This document shows, one piece after another, positions 12,301 to 24,300 of a DNA stretch of 26,725 bases. A program made the translations under genes and the position numbers. Where the stretch lies: contig QXVZ01022007.1 in NCBI GenBank assembly GCA_008931825.1, positions 1 to 26,725 of the forward strand. Reading direction: 5' to 3'. Source of the DNA: Phallusia fumigata (Eukaryota > Chordata > Ascidiacea > Phlebobranchia > Ascidiidae). The first letter of the stretch is position 1. Each line of letters opens with the position of its first letter. The notes beneath the pieces were generated by a model. It worked only from the letters and a program-made list of their open reading frames with translations. It made no database searches and was not told where the DNA came from.

Positions 12301-15300
12301 GTCAAACCAGCTGTCTGACGTGCGGTGCAGAAGCCACACAGCCAAGTACCGGTCAAACAAGCTGTCTCTGCACAGGATCGGGTCGCGATTTCCAGCCCAG
12401 CGATCTCAGCTGTCCCTGTGCTACCGGCTACAACGCTGATGAAAACAGAGGTGGAGACTGTGTCAGGTAAAGACTGGAGCGATTCCGCATTTTACAACGT
12501 AAAAAAGCTTTTTTTGGACAGTAGGATTTACAAAGGACCCGTTTTTTGCAAATTTAGTTTTTTGGTAATGCGACTATTCTTTGGCAATTTATTGGATACA
12601 TTTTCTTGTAATACGAAATCCTTGAATAAAAAACTATGGTAAGTATATTTAGGAACCGCATTTTTCGCAACATAATAATCAGATAACGCAGAAAAAAATG
12701 ACAATTCTCATAGCAAATTGTAGAAGACATGACCAACTCCATAATTAAAAAAACTCCTTACACACTTCTTACTGTTACCATAACAAGTGTGAACCATCAC
12801 AGACTCGTCTACCCTCTCTGTACGGACGGAACGACCCGAGCACAAGACGGAACCTGTTTAGATGACGCGCAGTGGGAGGAGAGATGTAGGCAAACCTGCG
12901 CCANCCGACCAGCCGCTCTCCAACAACGCCTCAACGAACGTCACCAACTCGTTTCCGTGCCCGCCTGGCTACTACTGCCCGGTCGGATCAACCGAACCTA
13001 CCCCATGCCCAGCTGGAAGCTATAATCCCAATGAGTTTGCTGAGTCTTTGGCTTCGACCTTCTGCATTCCCTGTGCTGTTGATTTCTTCGGTCCAACTGC
13101 GGTGAGTGTATTTTAATGGGTTTGCAATATTTTTAGCATTGGAAAGTGTTTAGAACGGTTGCCTGCGCTTTGCTGAACTTTATTCTGGCGAGATGTTGAT
13201 CCTAATTTTTAACCCTGTTGGTTTTATATTTTGTTCACATTGCCATGTAACTTAACTGTTTCAAAAGCTGATTCTAAATAACTTTGGGAACGCTAAAAAT
13301 GCAAAACCGCTTTAAATGTTTCATTCCCCATGTGAACAGACTTTGTGTGCTTCTTTTGGTTGCGTTTTTATCTTCGATATCAGTTGACCATGCCAAGTAA
13401 AACCAAGTTAAAAACAAAAGTAAATCTTTGAAAACTTGTGTTAGGCCGGAGTTTGTGATATAGCAAGAAAACACTGCAGCTCAGTTAGTAAATCATCAGT
13501 GCAGGTTGGAATAATGACTTTAAATCTCACGCCCGCCATTTTACCCCATGGCATGGTATGTCCATCTTGACATCCTTCTCACAAAGACAGCCAGTGTGCA
13601 AAGGTTTTTATGTTTATGTCATGTCTGCAGGGTCAAACCAGTTGTCTGACGTGCGGTGCAGAAGCCACACAGCCGAGTACCGGTCAAACAAGCTGTCTGT
13701 GCACAGGATCGGGTCGCGATTTCCAGCCCAGCGATCTCAGCTGTCCCTGTGCTACCGGCTACAACGCTGATGAAAACAGAGGTGGAGACTGTGTCAGGTA
13801 AAGACTGGAGCGATTCCACATTTTACAACGTGAAAAAGCTTTTTTTGGACAGTAGGGTTTACAAAGGACCCGTTTTTTGCAAATTTAGTTTTTTGGTAAT
13901 GCGACTATTCTTTGGCAATTTATTGGATACATTTTCTTGTAATACGAAATCCTTGAANTGCACAGGATCGGGTCGCGATTTCCAGCCCAGCGATCTCAGC
14001 TGTCCCTGTGCTACCGGCTACAACGCTGATGAAAACAGAGGTGGAGACTGTGTCAGGTAAAGACTGGAGCGATTCCACATTTTACAACGTGAAAAAGCTT
14101 TTTTTGGACAGTAGGGTTTACAAAGGACCCGTTTTTTGCAAATTTAGTTTTTTGGTAATGCGACTATTCTTTGGCAATTTATTGGATACATTTTCTTGTA
14201 ATACGAAATCCTTGAATAAAAAACTATGGTAAGTATATTTAGGAACCGCATTTTTCGCAACATAATAATCGTCTAACGCAGAAAAAATGACAATTCTCAA
14301 AGCAAATTGTAGAAGACATGACCAACTCCATAACTAAAAAAACTCCTTACACACTTCTTACTGTTACCATAACAAGTGTGCATCATCACAGACTCGTCTA
14401 CCCTCTCTGCACGGACGGAACGACCCGAGCACAAGACGGAACCTGTTTAGATGACGCGCAGTGGGAGGAGAGATGTAGGCAAACCTGCGCCACGCNAGGA
14501 ACCGCATTTTTCGCAACATAATAATCGTCTAACGCAGAAAAAATGACAATTCTCAAAGCAAATTGTAGAAGACATGACCAACTCCATAACTAAAAAAACT
14601 CCTTACACACTTCTTACTGTTACCATAACAAGTGTGCATCATCACAGACTCGTCTACCCTCTCTGCACGGACGGAACGACCCGAGCACAAGACGGAACCT
14701 GTTTAGATGACGCGCAGTGGGAGGAGAGATGTAGGCAAACCTGCGCCACGCCTGATGGATATCAAGGTATCGGATGATATGCATATCATGTAGAACCTCT
14801 AAGAACTGCTGTGGAGTGCAACAAGTCATGGTTTTTATTCGATATATGGCCCAACCAGAAAACACCCGAGTATAATCGAGTCACTGCTGGTAAAAGATTC
14901 GTTTTGACTCGAGCCTCGTGAGAGTGCACAGTGACGAAATACCGATTTTAAACATCCGATCCTCGTGAGATTTTCTCCAAACCAATCTTTTTCCGTCGGT
15001 TTCGTAAAAAAACACGGTGGTAGTGGACCTATTTACTTGTCAATCACCACCAAACGGGTGCATGATCATTTGAACTCAATTTGTCGTTAAAAATTCTAGT
15101 CTGTTTTTGCAAAAACTCGACTTCATCTGAGTGACAAGTCGTTACTTGACTTGACTCAAGTGACAAATCAGAGTGTCTTTACTTAACTTGACTCGAGTGA
15201 CAAACAGGTCTATACCTGACTCTTGTCGAGCACAGAAATTCTTTACAGCACTACCATCCAGCAAAGGAGACAGTTACACACCGAATAAAATGCAGAGTAT

Positions 15301-18300
15301 AATCGGTTTGGTTTACAGGCGTCGACAAATCGCTGGGAGTTTGCCTTTGTCAAGTTGACAACCTGGACGCTATCTGCAACTTGGAATGTCGGACCCAGCA
15401 GAAATCCACAATGCAATTGATCTGTCCCGATCCCCTTGTCAGCACGGAACCTAATGTCAGGTAACAACGCAGCAAATGTTATAATCGCAGCCTGCTCAAA
15501 ACCTTTCCTGCCCCGAGGGTTTAATGTGGATTGCCAGGCCTGTAGAACTTACCAGCACGCGAACGAATCGACTTTTTGAAGCAACTGATACTCCACTTAT
15601 GTTTAACGGCAATAAAAACGGGTGAACATTTCCAGTCTAGATGTTTTTTGTACAATGTAGTCCCACAATTTCCAATTGTACTGTCTACATGATTTAAAAC
15701 CACATTGGAAAGACTGTAAATTCTGACAGATTCTTTCTTCTGTTATATTATAAAGCGTTTACCTGTCAGGCAAACATATAAGCGCCGATACAGGCACTTA
15801 AATAAAAATACCGATTTTCTAGAGTGACGTATGCCGATGGTTCGTACGTCGACTATCCGTCTTCCGACCTGTCCAGCATCATCAACTCCCGAAACGCGAT
15901 CTTCCCCGACCAATGCACATCAGGAACAGCGACCAGTCAACCGATATACTCGATCGAATCGTCAGATGCTGGCTTTGTTGGTGTTTACAGCCCAGACCCT
16001 GACACATTGACACAAGAACTCAACGCCAATTCACAGGTGCAGTGTTTGTACTCAATGTTTAAAGTGCTGGGGTTGGGAATGACTCCAAGTATATCTATGG
16101 GGCTTGAGGTGATTTTGAACTTGTGACGTCATGTTAGCCCCCCTATGACGTATTACCGTTGGCGTATCGCGACAGATTTGGACTTTATCGAGCCTTAAAG
16201 CTGTTACTGTGTTTGGTAGTTTGGTGAATTGATTAAGGACTGTGTTGATGTGGGGGTTTAAAACAATGTTGTTGCTTTTGGCAACGTTTTTTGAAAAATG
16301 CTCCAAAAACATTTTTTACCATTTCTAAGATTCGCGCCGTTATGCCTTGCAGACTAAACAGATTAAATCTACCTGGTTACGATAAGAGGTAATTTCGAAG
16401 AACACGTTTGCCAGAGAACTTGTATGTAGTGGATACATTGTATTGCAAACGTTTCGAAAATGCCTGTTGTTATCATCATTGCAAAATTACCCTTTTAAAA
16501 TCCAGAACACATCGGCGACCAGCCGTCGACGCCGCAGTGTCAGTGGTCAATACACAGGATCGCGATACAGGCAGAACTACAACATTGAAGGTCACCGCCA
16601 AGGTCGAAGTTTGTTGGCCGTTTCCCCTAGCAACAACAGCGGTATTCTAAACCCGGTTGTATGTCTGGGACTCAATGACCTCATAATGTTCTTGTAAGTT
16701 TACTGGATGTTGGGTAACATTGGATTTGTGTATGTCCCCGAATCCGACTTTGATTTTCTTAAATCGTATTGAGCTTTTTGTCTCTTGCAAAGCCAAGTTA
16801 AAGTGTTGAAAAGAAAATTAAAAGCATAACTTTTAGAGAAGAGAACGTGTATGTAGTGAATACAGTGCATAAAGAATATATGATTTATAAATAAGAAATA
16901 TATGATTTAAACACTCCTCAAGTATGTGTATTGTGTTACTATAAAGAAAGTTTTTTGTCCACACTTGACATATGTGTTATTCAATCATGCCTGTCCATCC
17001 AAACGTGATGGAAACAGATTTGCATGCTGTTTATTCTGACGCCCCTTAGTTTTAGACCTATATAGCCGATGTCTGATACTAAACTGGCCTTTAATGTCTC
17101 GCAGAGTTGACAACGTGAACTATCCGGTTTACGACGCGACCAACCTTTACAACACAAACGAGAACTTCGACTTCGGTGGCTTCCGGCTGTTGAGCGAAGA
17201 CCAGTCGCTCATCAATACTGATGTCTCGCTCTTCGCGTACAGATTTATCGAGCCTGGCGCTTACAGTTTTATGCACAACACCAACAACTTGAAGAAGTTC
17301 TACGTGCGAGGTAGGGAGCGCTGTTTCCTAAAAGTTGTGTGCAATGTGTGTGTGTGTGACTAAATGTGCCGCACTTGGTTTATTATAATATGACCTAAAT
17401 CCTAAATATACAGGATTGTACGTTGGTATGGCACGTAGGTCTTGCTTGCATCAGAACCGTACAGTAAAAACACTATTTTGGGGAAATATACAGAAAAGTA
17501 ATTTGGTATTTTCACCCCCTACTCACTGGTATGTCAGCAGCAAGCGTTTTGTGTTTAAAAATGTTCGCTGCTTGTGTAAACCTATAAAAGATGAGAAGAA
17601 GCCAAGGCCCGAACGTAGTCTGGAAGCGATGGTTTCTTCATAATTTTGCTACCCCGTTTAGGATTCCCGCTGCCATGCAAACAACTCGTTTAAACAAAAT
17701 ATGCCATTCAAACAATTTGACTGTGTATGTCGCCACAAAAAAACGTACAATTCACTCTTCGTTTCCACCCACCAGTGATGGAGGAAGGTGGCGCTTGCAC
17801 AGAAGTGGGCCCTTTCTTCTCCCAAACTCCTCGCTCCATGGTGCAGAGCGGCTTCACCCTCCGCTCCGACATCCTCCTGGAGCCCGACTGGCTCCTCATC
17901 GGACTCCTGATCGCAGCAGCTCTTCTGGTGGTCATCATCCTCATCGTGGCCCTCATGCTCTTCAAGAAGTACGGATGGAGAAAGACGTTGTACTTGATTC
18001 CCTACTACCGAGTTCTAGCGAAGAAGTTCTCATTCGATGATTACTCGTCAAAGGTAGGAGTGTTGTTAAGCTTGGCACAGGTTTGTTTGTTTAATTTCCC
18101 CCATGTTTTTTTGGCTTTTAAGCTGTGCGACGACCAAGGGTTTTAAAATACAGCCGCAGAAGGATGTTGAACCTTTTCCACGTAAAACAGAAGAAACTTT
18201 TCCACGTAAAGTTGAAACAAAATTTTTACCGACGCTTTCAGTTACCTAAAACCGCCAGCATTTTTGCCCGAACCCACGATTACTTTGTAAAGGGAATCCA

Positions 18301-21300
18301 CAATTTTCAACGCAGGGTTCGACAGTTCACTCTGTGAAGAAGTTCCATCGTAACATCGACGCGCAAGGTCGGATGATAGCTGATGGGGAAGTGGCAGTTG
18401 CGGCCGAAACCGACTCGATAACTGCCAGAGACGAATTCTGGGACTACGAAAAACAGGTGAAATTTTTTCACATACTGATAAGACCTAATGTTGCAAAACA
18501 CAAGGATAAACCGTAGACAGCAATAGCTACAGCAAGTAGTCGATGCAGCGATAAAAGGAATGCCTAATGTCTGCAACACTCAGAGTTGCTTGTTTGCGAA
18601 AGCTCGACAATCTATTAAATCAGTGTTTCTCAACCTCGTTTCTTGCACCACCAGCTAGGTAACATAAAAAAGGCAGCTAGGTGTTCAAAAACGCCTGCGT
18701 TTAAAAACGTAGAAAAAAGTGGAAAAGAACATATTTCACTGGCCAAATTAATGTGAAGGTGTGGGGCTGATATAATGACACCAGTTTATCAATATTGTTT
18801 AAAGACATATATTTGACAAGATTTGCCTTGACGGTGTATCAAGTTTTCTCACAGCTACGAATTTATATTGCTGCATTACAACTTTTTATGTATATGCTTA
18901 CAAACTGTTTTACGCTACGAGCAGGCTATGCGTGACCCAAGTTGACACGTTTTGCGACACTAACCCAAGTGAAACTAACTTTAAACTACAATGTGGTTTC
19001 CACCAACATATCTATTCCCCGTTTACTCCAAGTCTATAGACAGTGAAAACAATAAGTTGTGGGCGTTATGATGTCGTGCCAACAACCCCAATAATTATAT
19101 ATATTCTCTGATGCCACGGGATGACTTGAAAACCTAAAGACGCGCATTTTTCGCGCAGGTCGACCTCGAAGCGTTCAGCAGCCAGGAGTTCTACAACATT
19201 CTAACGAAGCAGTCGCAGGGTGTGACTTCCACCATTGGCATGCAGAAGGAAGAGGTCAAGTCGCTTTACCAAAAAGTCGCCCAGCAAATTCGATCTCTCA
19301 AAGGTACCGGCGTTTTTTTTTACATCATAAATGTCCAACGACCTGGAGTTGACTGAGTTTTATTCGTGTTCCGTGTAGACTTGTGGGCGGCAAGATTGAA
19401 TCTGAAGGGCAGAGCGTCCTTGGCTACGCAGGAAGAGCTTGCGGAGTACGAGAGGAAGAAGGAAGAGCTGGACATCGAGCTAGAGAGGAGGAGACTACTC
19501 GGAGAAAAGTTTGCTGTATGTTGTTTTGTAAATAGCATCCTAAAACGAGTCAAAACCCAGTTGAATATGAGATCTGTTTATAACTCTTATCAAAAATATG
19601 CTCGCCTAAATAGTTTTAAAAGATTAATAATCTAAAAAAAACAGAAAAAATTGGTCAATGATGTCAAAAACAATTGTTTAATAAAGCTCTATCACAGCGA
19701 CAGATTGGTCTTGCTTTATTCAAACCCAAATGTGACATTAAAAATTTTCCTCTGGGATTTGGCGGTACTGTTGCCTAACTTGACTTTTAATTTTTGTTTT
19801 TAATAGTCGGTGCTGCAGCAACAACGCCTGATCGTTGGAGAAGACTCGATTGAACGCCAGCGCCACCATGTGGTCTTCACCGCCTCGTTCAAGGCTGCCA
19901 AGCGACTACTGGACAAGGCGCTCGTTTCCCTGAAAGACGGTTCGTATTGTGACAAACATAGGCGCTAACAGAACGTTACAGACACCATAACAGTCGACTT
20001 GTAATGCTCCTAGTTGAGAGCGATTAATAATAGGCTTTAGAGAGTTTATGCCTTTCTCACAAATATTGTGCAATGGAGAAAAAAGGCTTTAGTGAGTTCA
20101 AACCCCACAGCGGGTTGGCTGTTGCAGCCATATGCCAAACTTGCACGCAAATCTTTCCGTTTCACCAAACTGTGTCATACTAAAAGTAACATAATCCGAG
20201 GAAAATCAGATGAAAGGCTCCCTCAAGTGTGGATTGTGTCTAAGTTTTCCTTGATCTGTAAAACACAGAAATGACCTCTACAGCGTTACAAAGCGGACCG
20301 CCGGAAAGCCTTTTGCTTCATAGTGATTTTTTAAGTTAAAATTGACTGCTGAATGAAAAGCAAAAAACAAGGCATTTTCTTTGTTGCGGATTTCAGGGCT
20401 TATGACTGTGGAGGAAATCCAGGTTGAGATTGCTGGGAGAGTTGGGGCACTTATTAACAAGATGTCTGCCACAGTAAACAATGAATGCAGAAGACTGGGA
20501 TCCTGGGGTGTGGTGGGGTCTGGAACCGGAGCTAATCTTGTTTACCCGGGTTAGTACCTGGATAGGTTTGTAATAGTCGCTTCGTGTATAAATTTGCCGT
20601 TTTAACCAGTAAAAATGACCCATTGGTTTTTGCAACTGCTATTAACTTCAAATTCGAAACCGGCTTGCGATTTTGTAACAAGTCGAGTTTTTTAAGTAAA
20701 ACCTTTGACTCCAACGCGAAAAAAATAATTCTCAAGGAAAAAAACAAACAAGAGAAACCGCAATATGCCGGATAGTTCGGGTGCTAATAAGTCGGCATTA
20801 TTTGTGAAAGATTTCGTTCGATCTCTGAGTTCTTTCGAGATCTCACAACACTGAAATTGTGCTGTAGCAATCATTACGTTGTTTGTGTGTATCAAGGTAC
20901 CAAGACACCGTTAAGCCGCGAAGACATTTTCGCCAACGACGGCTTACTGAAGGCGACAGACTTGTGCAAAATGGATCCGACCACCGGATTGGCTATTCCC
21001 AACCCTGGAACTGAAATGCTATTGGCCAATGGTCACGTGATGTCGATACGCTCCAACGACCACTTCGTACACCCGCAAACAGGTAAGTGAAACGACCGAA
21101 TTGAAGTTTAGGCATGTTAGTGTGCGTGATGTAGTTTAAATTAGCTTAAAAACACTTTCCTTTACAATACGTGAATTTTAAAAGTGCCATAATTGACAAA
21201 ATTACTACACGTCAGTTTTGTGTGACGTCACAATACTCTGTACAACTACCGCTTTTCATATTACACACATTTTCATTCCTGCAGGTCTGGTGCTTCCCCT

Positions 21301-24300
21301 ACAAGGCAACCTCAGCTACGACCCGATCACGTCACGTGTCGTCGTCGCGGCCGACTGCGCAACGGGCGAGGTCTCCAAAACCGACGAACCCCTAATCCCG
21401 TACCTGCCTTACCCCACCGACCCCCGCACAGGGGCCCCACTTAACGCCACCCTGCAGACCCTGGAACGACGGGCCGACCTCCGCTTCAACGCCCCCATGT
21501 TTGACCCGACAACTGGTCTCACTGTTCCGATATGCGCGATGACGATTCACCCTCAGACAGGAGCTGTGCATCCGCTTGGTAAGTCCGATGTGATGAGTTG
21601 CAAAGCTCAAAGTTTGTTAAGTTTCCACATCAAAATAAACCTTTTTTTGGCCCATTAGCATGTTGTTTTTCCAATTTTGTGCCTAGCGTTTAACACCGGT
21701 GATAAAATAAAAATCTTAGTAATAATCTCAGTGAGTAACCCTTATGACGGGGTCCCGTTTCATCATGACTTCTTGGTAACGTTTTTATATCCCTAATGCT
21801 TGGAACTGTCTTTTAACTACTTTTAAACAAAAGCACTGGCTCTGGTAAATAGTTATGTACACTTTAGCCTTAGCTAACGAACCATTTATGGAAACTGTAG
21901 TTTCAGTAAGCCGATACAAGCCAGTACTTGCGCGTAAAACATTTTCTACGTTTGGACAAACGCTGTTGCCATCATCAAGAATAGCTCGATAATGGTGCAA
22001 ACACAAGTACTCTCTTGTATCTTCTTATTGTGACCATTTAAAACTGTGAACCGCGTACCTCAGAAACTGTAGCTACTTGACGAAAAACACATTCCAACAT
22101 AAGAAATTCACACAGGTGGTTCCTACAAGAGCCCTATCACCAAATTACCGACTGCGATTGAACTTGGATCAATGATGCTCGAACCTCACACTGAACGACC
22201 TGTGCCCATACTTGGCGTAGCAATCAACAACAAAGGAAAAGTGGTGCCGGTCAGAATTTGGGTTTTTGAGTAGAGCAGTTTTCATTTGAAACCATAAATT
22301 GTTTCGTGTAAATGTTTGTACTAGTATTTATTTTGTCGCAAATAAATGTAAAAAATCAGCAACGTACATTTAAATACTGGAATGCATTTTTTTACTTTAA
22401 AAAATGTAAAAAAAACTACTTAATATAAGGTATGTAAAAGGGTAAAATTGAAATATGGTATTATTTCGCTTTACAAAAAAATTGTTTGAGAACCGCATTC
22501 TCTGCAATACAGGCATATACACGTTGTGTGTCGATAACTCAAAAATCCTCTCTGGCAGTTACAGTTTTAATTAAGCTACTCTTCACGTCCCTATCTTGTG
22601 CTCCTAACTTTATACAACTGCTCTTGAACCACTAAAAGCAGCTTCTGTACCTGATATATATAACATCAAACAATTAGCCACCGTCTTTCACTTGCACAGG
22701 TTGGAGGAACCATGACGCCACCGGACGCCGCCAACTCGCGTATGCGGGTCCCCATCGCCCCCGGCGACATGTTTGTGGAACCCCTGAGCGGCCGAGGAGT
22801 CCGTGTGAGCTCCTGCCGGATTTTACTGGATCCAAGCCACCGGGATGAGGAGAATGTCCTCCCGTGTTCCGGAGGTTACCAAGCCTTCCTGGATGCGAGT
22901 TTGTTGGCTTGTGAAGTCAGAGCGCTTGATGCTCTGCGCGAGTTGAGAGACGCTGTGTCAGGTAGGAGATGGTGTTCTTCTATGTTTATGGATCCCCCTT
23001 CCGAATCGGGCTCGTATTCTTTTCACTTTGCCCTTTTTGTGTCTAATGCGGGTTTGTTTGCACGTTTTGGCCAAGAAAGAGTCGTTCAAATTTCTTCAAA
23101 TTTGTGCACATGATAGATGGGCATCTGTAGTTGCATTGACAAATTTTTTTACCCAAATTCATTCATTTGTTGTCCAACAGGCCTCCAAAACATAAAATTA
23201 AAAAACTGCAATCTATTTTGATACGTTTTAGAATCCGTGTTTTCTTAAACCTAATGTCGCGACCCAAATGAAGACCTCCAAGATTAAGGGACCAGTCGCG
23301 AGCAAATTTTGTTTAAATATGATCAGCCTAAAGTCTAATACAAAACCAAATACAATGACGACACTTGCTCTTGCGTTACTATTTTATTCGGATCCTTTAC
23401 AATACAAAAGTAATTGGCGATATTTTACGGATCGCATTTTAATGATGTGAGCTTTGGCCTGACGTTGTCGTTTAGTGATCTCGTAGTTTGTACAAACTTG
23501 CCTCTTTCGACTAATTCAAACTATTTCCATCAACAACAAACGTAGGACCCGATGCAATGGCTCAAGGAGTCTCCTTCAGCGCCCGACACGAAATCACCAA
23601 ACTCGAGACCTCGCTCAAAGATCTTGCTTCCGCCAGACGGCGCTGTGGCACGCACATGTTGAGATCGTCGCAGGATCTTCTTCGCCGCGAGGAGAGAGCG
23701 GCAGTTTTGTCCGCTAGCGGCGGTACGGCCGGAATGATGGAGTTTGCAGCCACTGGTAAGTTAGCGTTGAGGGTTTAGTTTGCATGTAGTGTTAAGGAAA
23801 TGAAAAAGAGTGTTATGTGTTGATTTATGTTATAGGGAAGTTAAAATCTTTCATACGCTTTTGGATACAATGTGTTTGGGAGTTAACGCGTCCGTTATTT
23901 TGAAGTTTGAATACAGCGGTTGATGTTTTTATGTTGACCATAAGGTTTCCAACCTATAAGCACATGTTTACTACTTTTTGCGCTTAATCTTTAATTTTAG
24001 TTCCTGTTCAATTTAAGTGAAAGAATGCTTTACATTCTACAGTCCTTTTTTGCTAAAACGTCAAAATAGAAATCAAAATATGATTTGTGGCTGGGTAAAA
24101 AACCAATGGAAAACAACGTACAGCATTTTGTGAGTCAGCATTAATCGTCTGTAACAAGCTCATCTTCACACGTACAGGACAACTTCTTCCCATCCTGGTC
24201 GGAACTAAAATGCGAGACGAGTGCGGAAGCGACCTCGCGGTTCCGATACTCGGCATCGAGAAAGACAAATACACAGCGGACATTCGGCCACTAGCGGGCA

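Larger units (their letters stand above)
11582..14751. repeat. Redundant block: exons 19-21 in two allele-like versions plus two identical overlaps
   Basis: Version A runs 11582-12903. Version B is split over 12905-13957, 13959-14495 and 14497 onward. Introns 19 and 20 of the two versions align with scattered substitutions and short indels. All breakpoints coincide with N characters. Confidence 0.87.

Noticed and set aside
7575-14751. Genuine tandem exon duplication or exon shuffling in progress
   Set aside because: Every breakpoint is an N, exons are cut mid-codon at the N, and two of the repeats look identical, so assembly redundancy explains it better.
17105-17106. Acceptor AG two bases downstream for exon 25
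   Set aside because: It changes the phase and puts the rest of exon 25 out of frame.
17345-17358. Short GT microsatellite in intron 25
   Set aside because: Only about seven units; ordinary intronic simple repeat.
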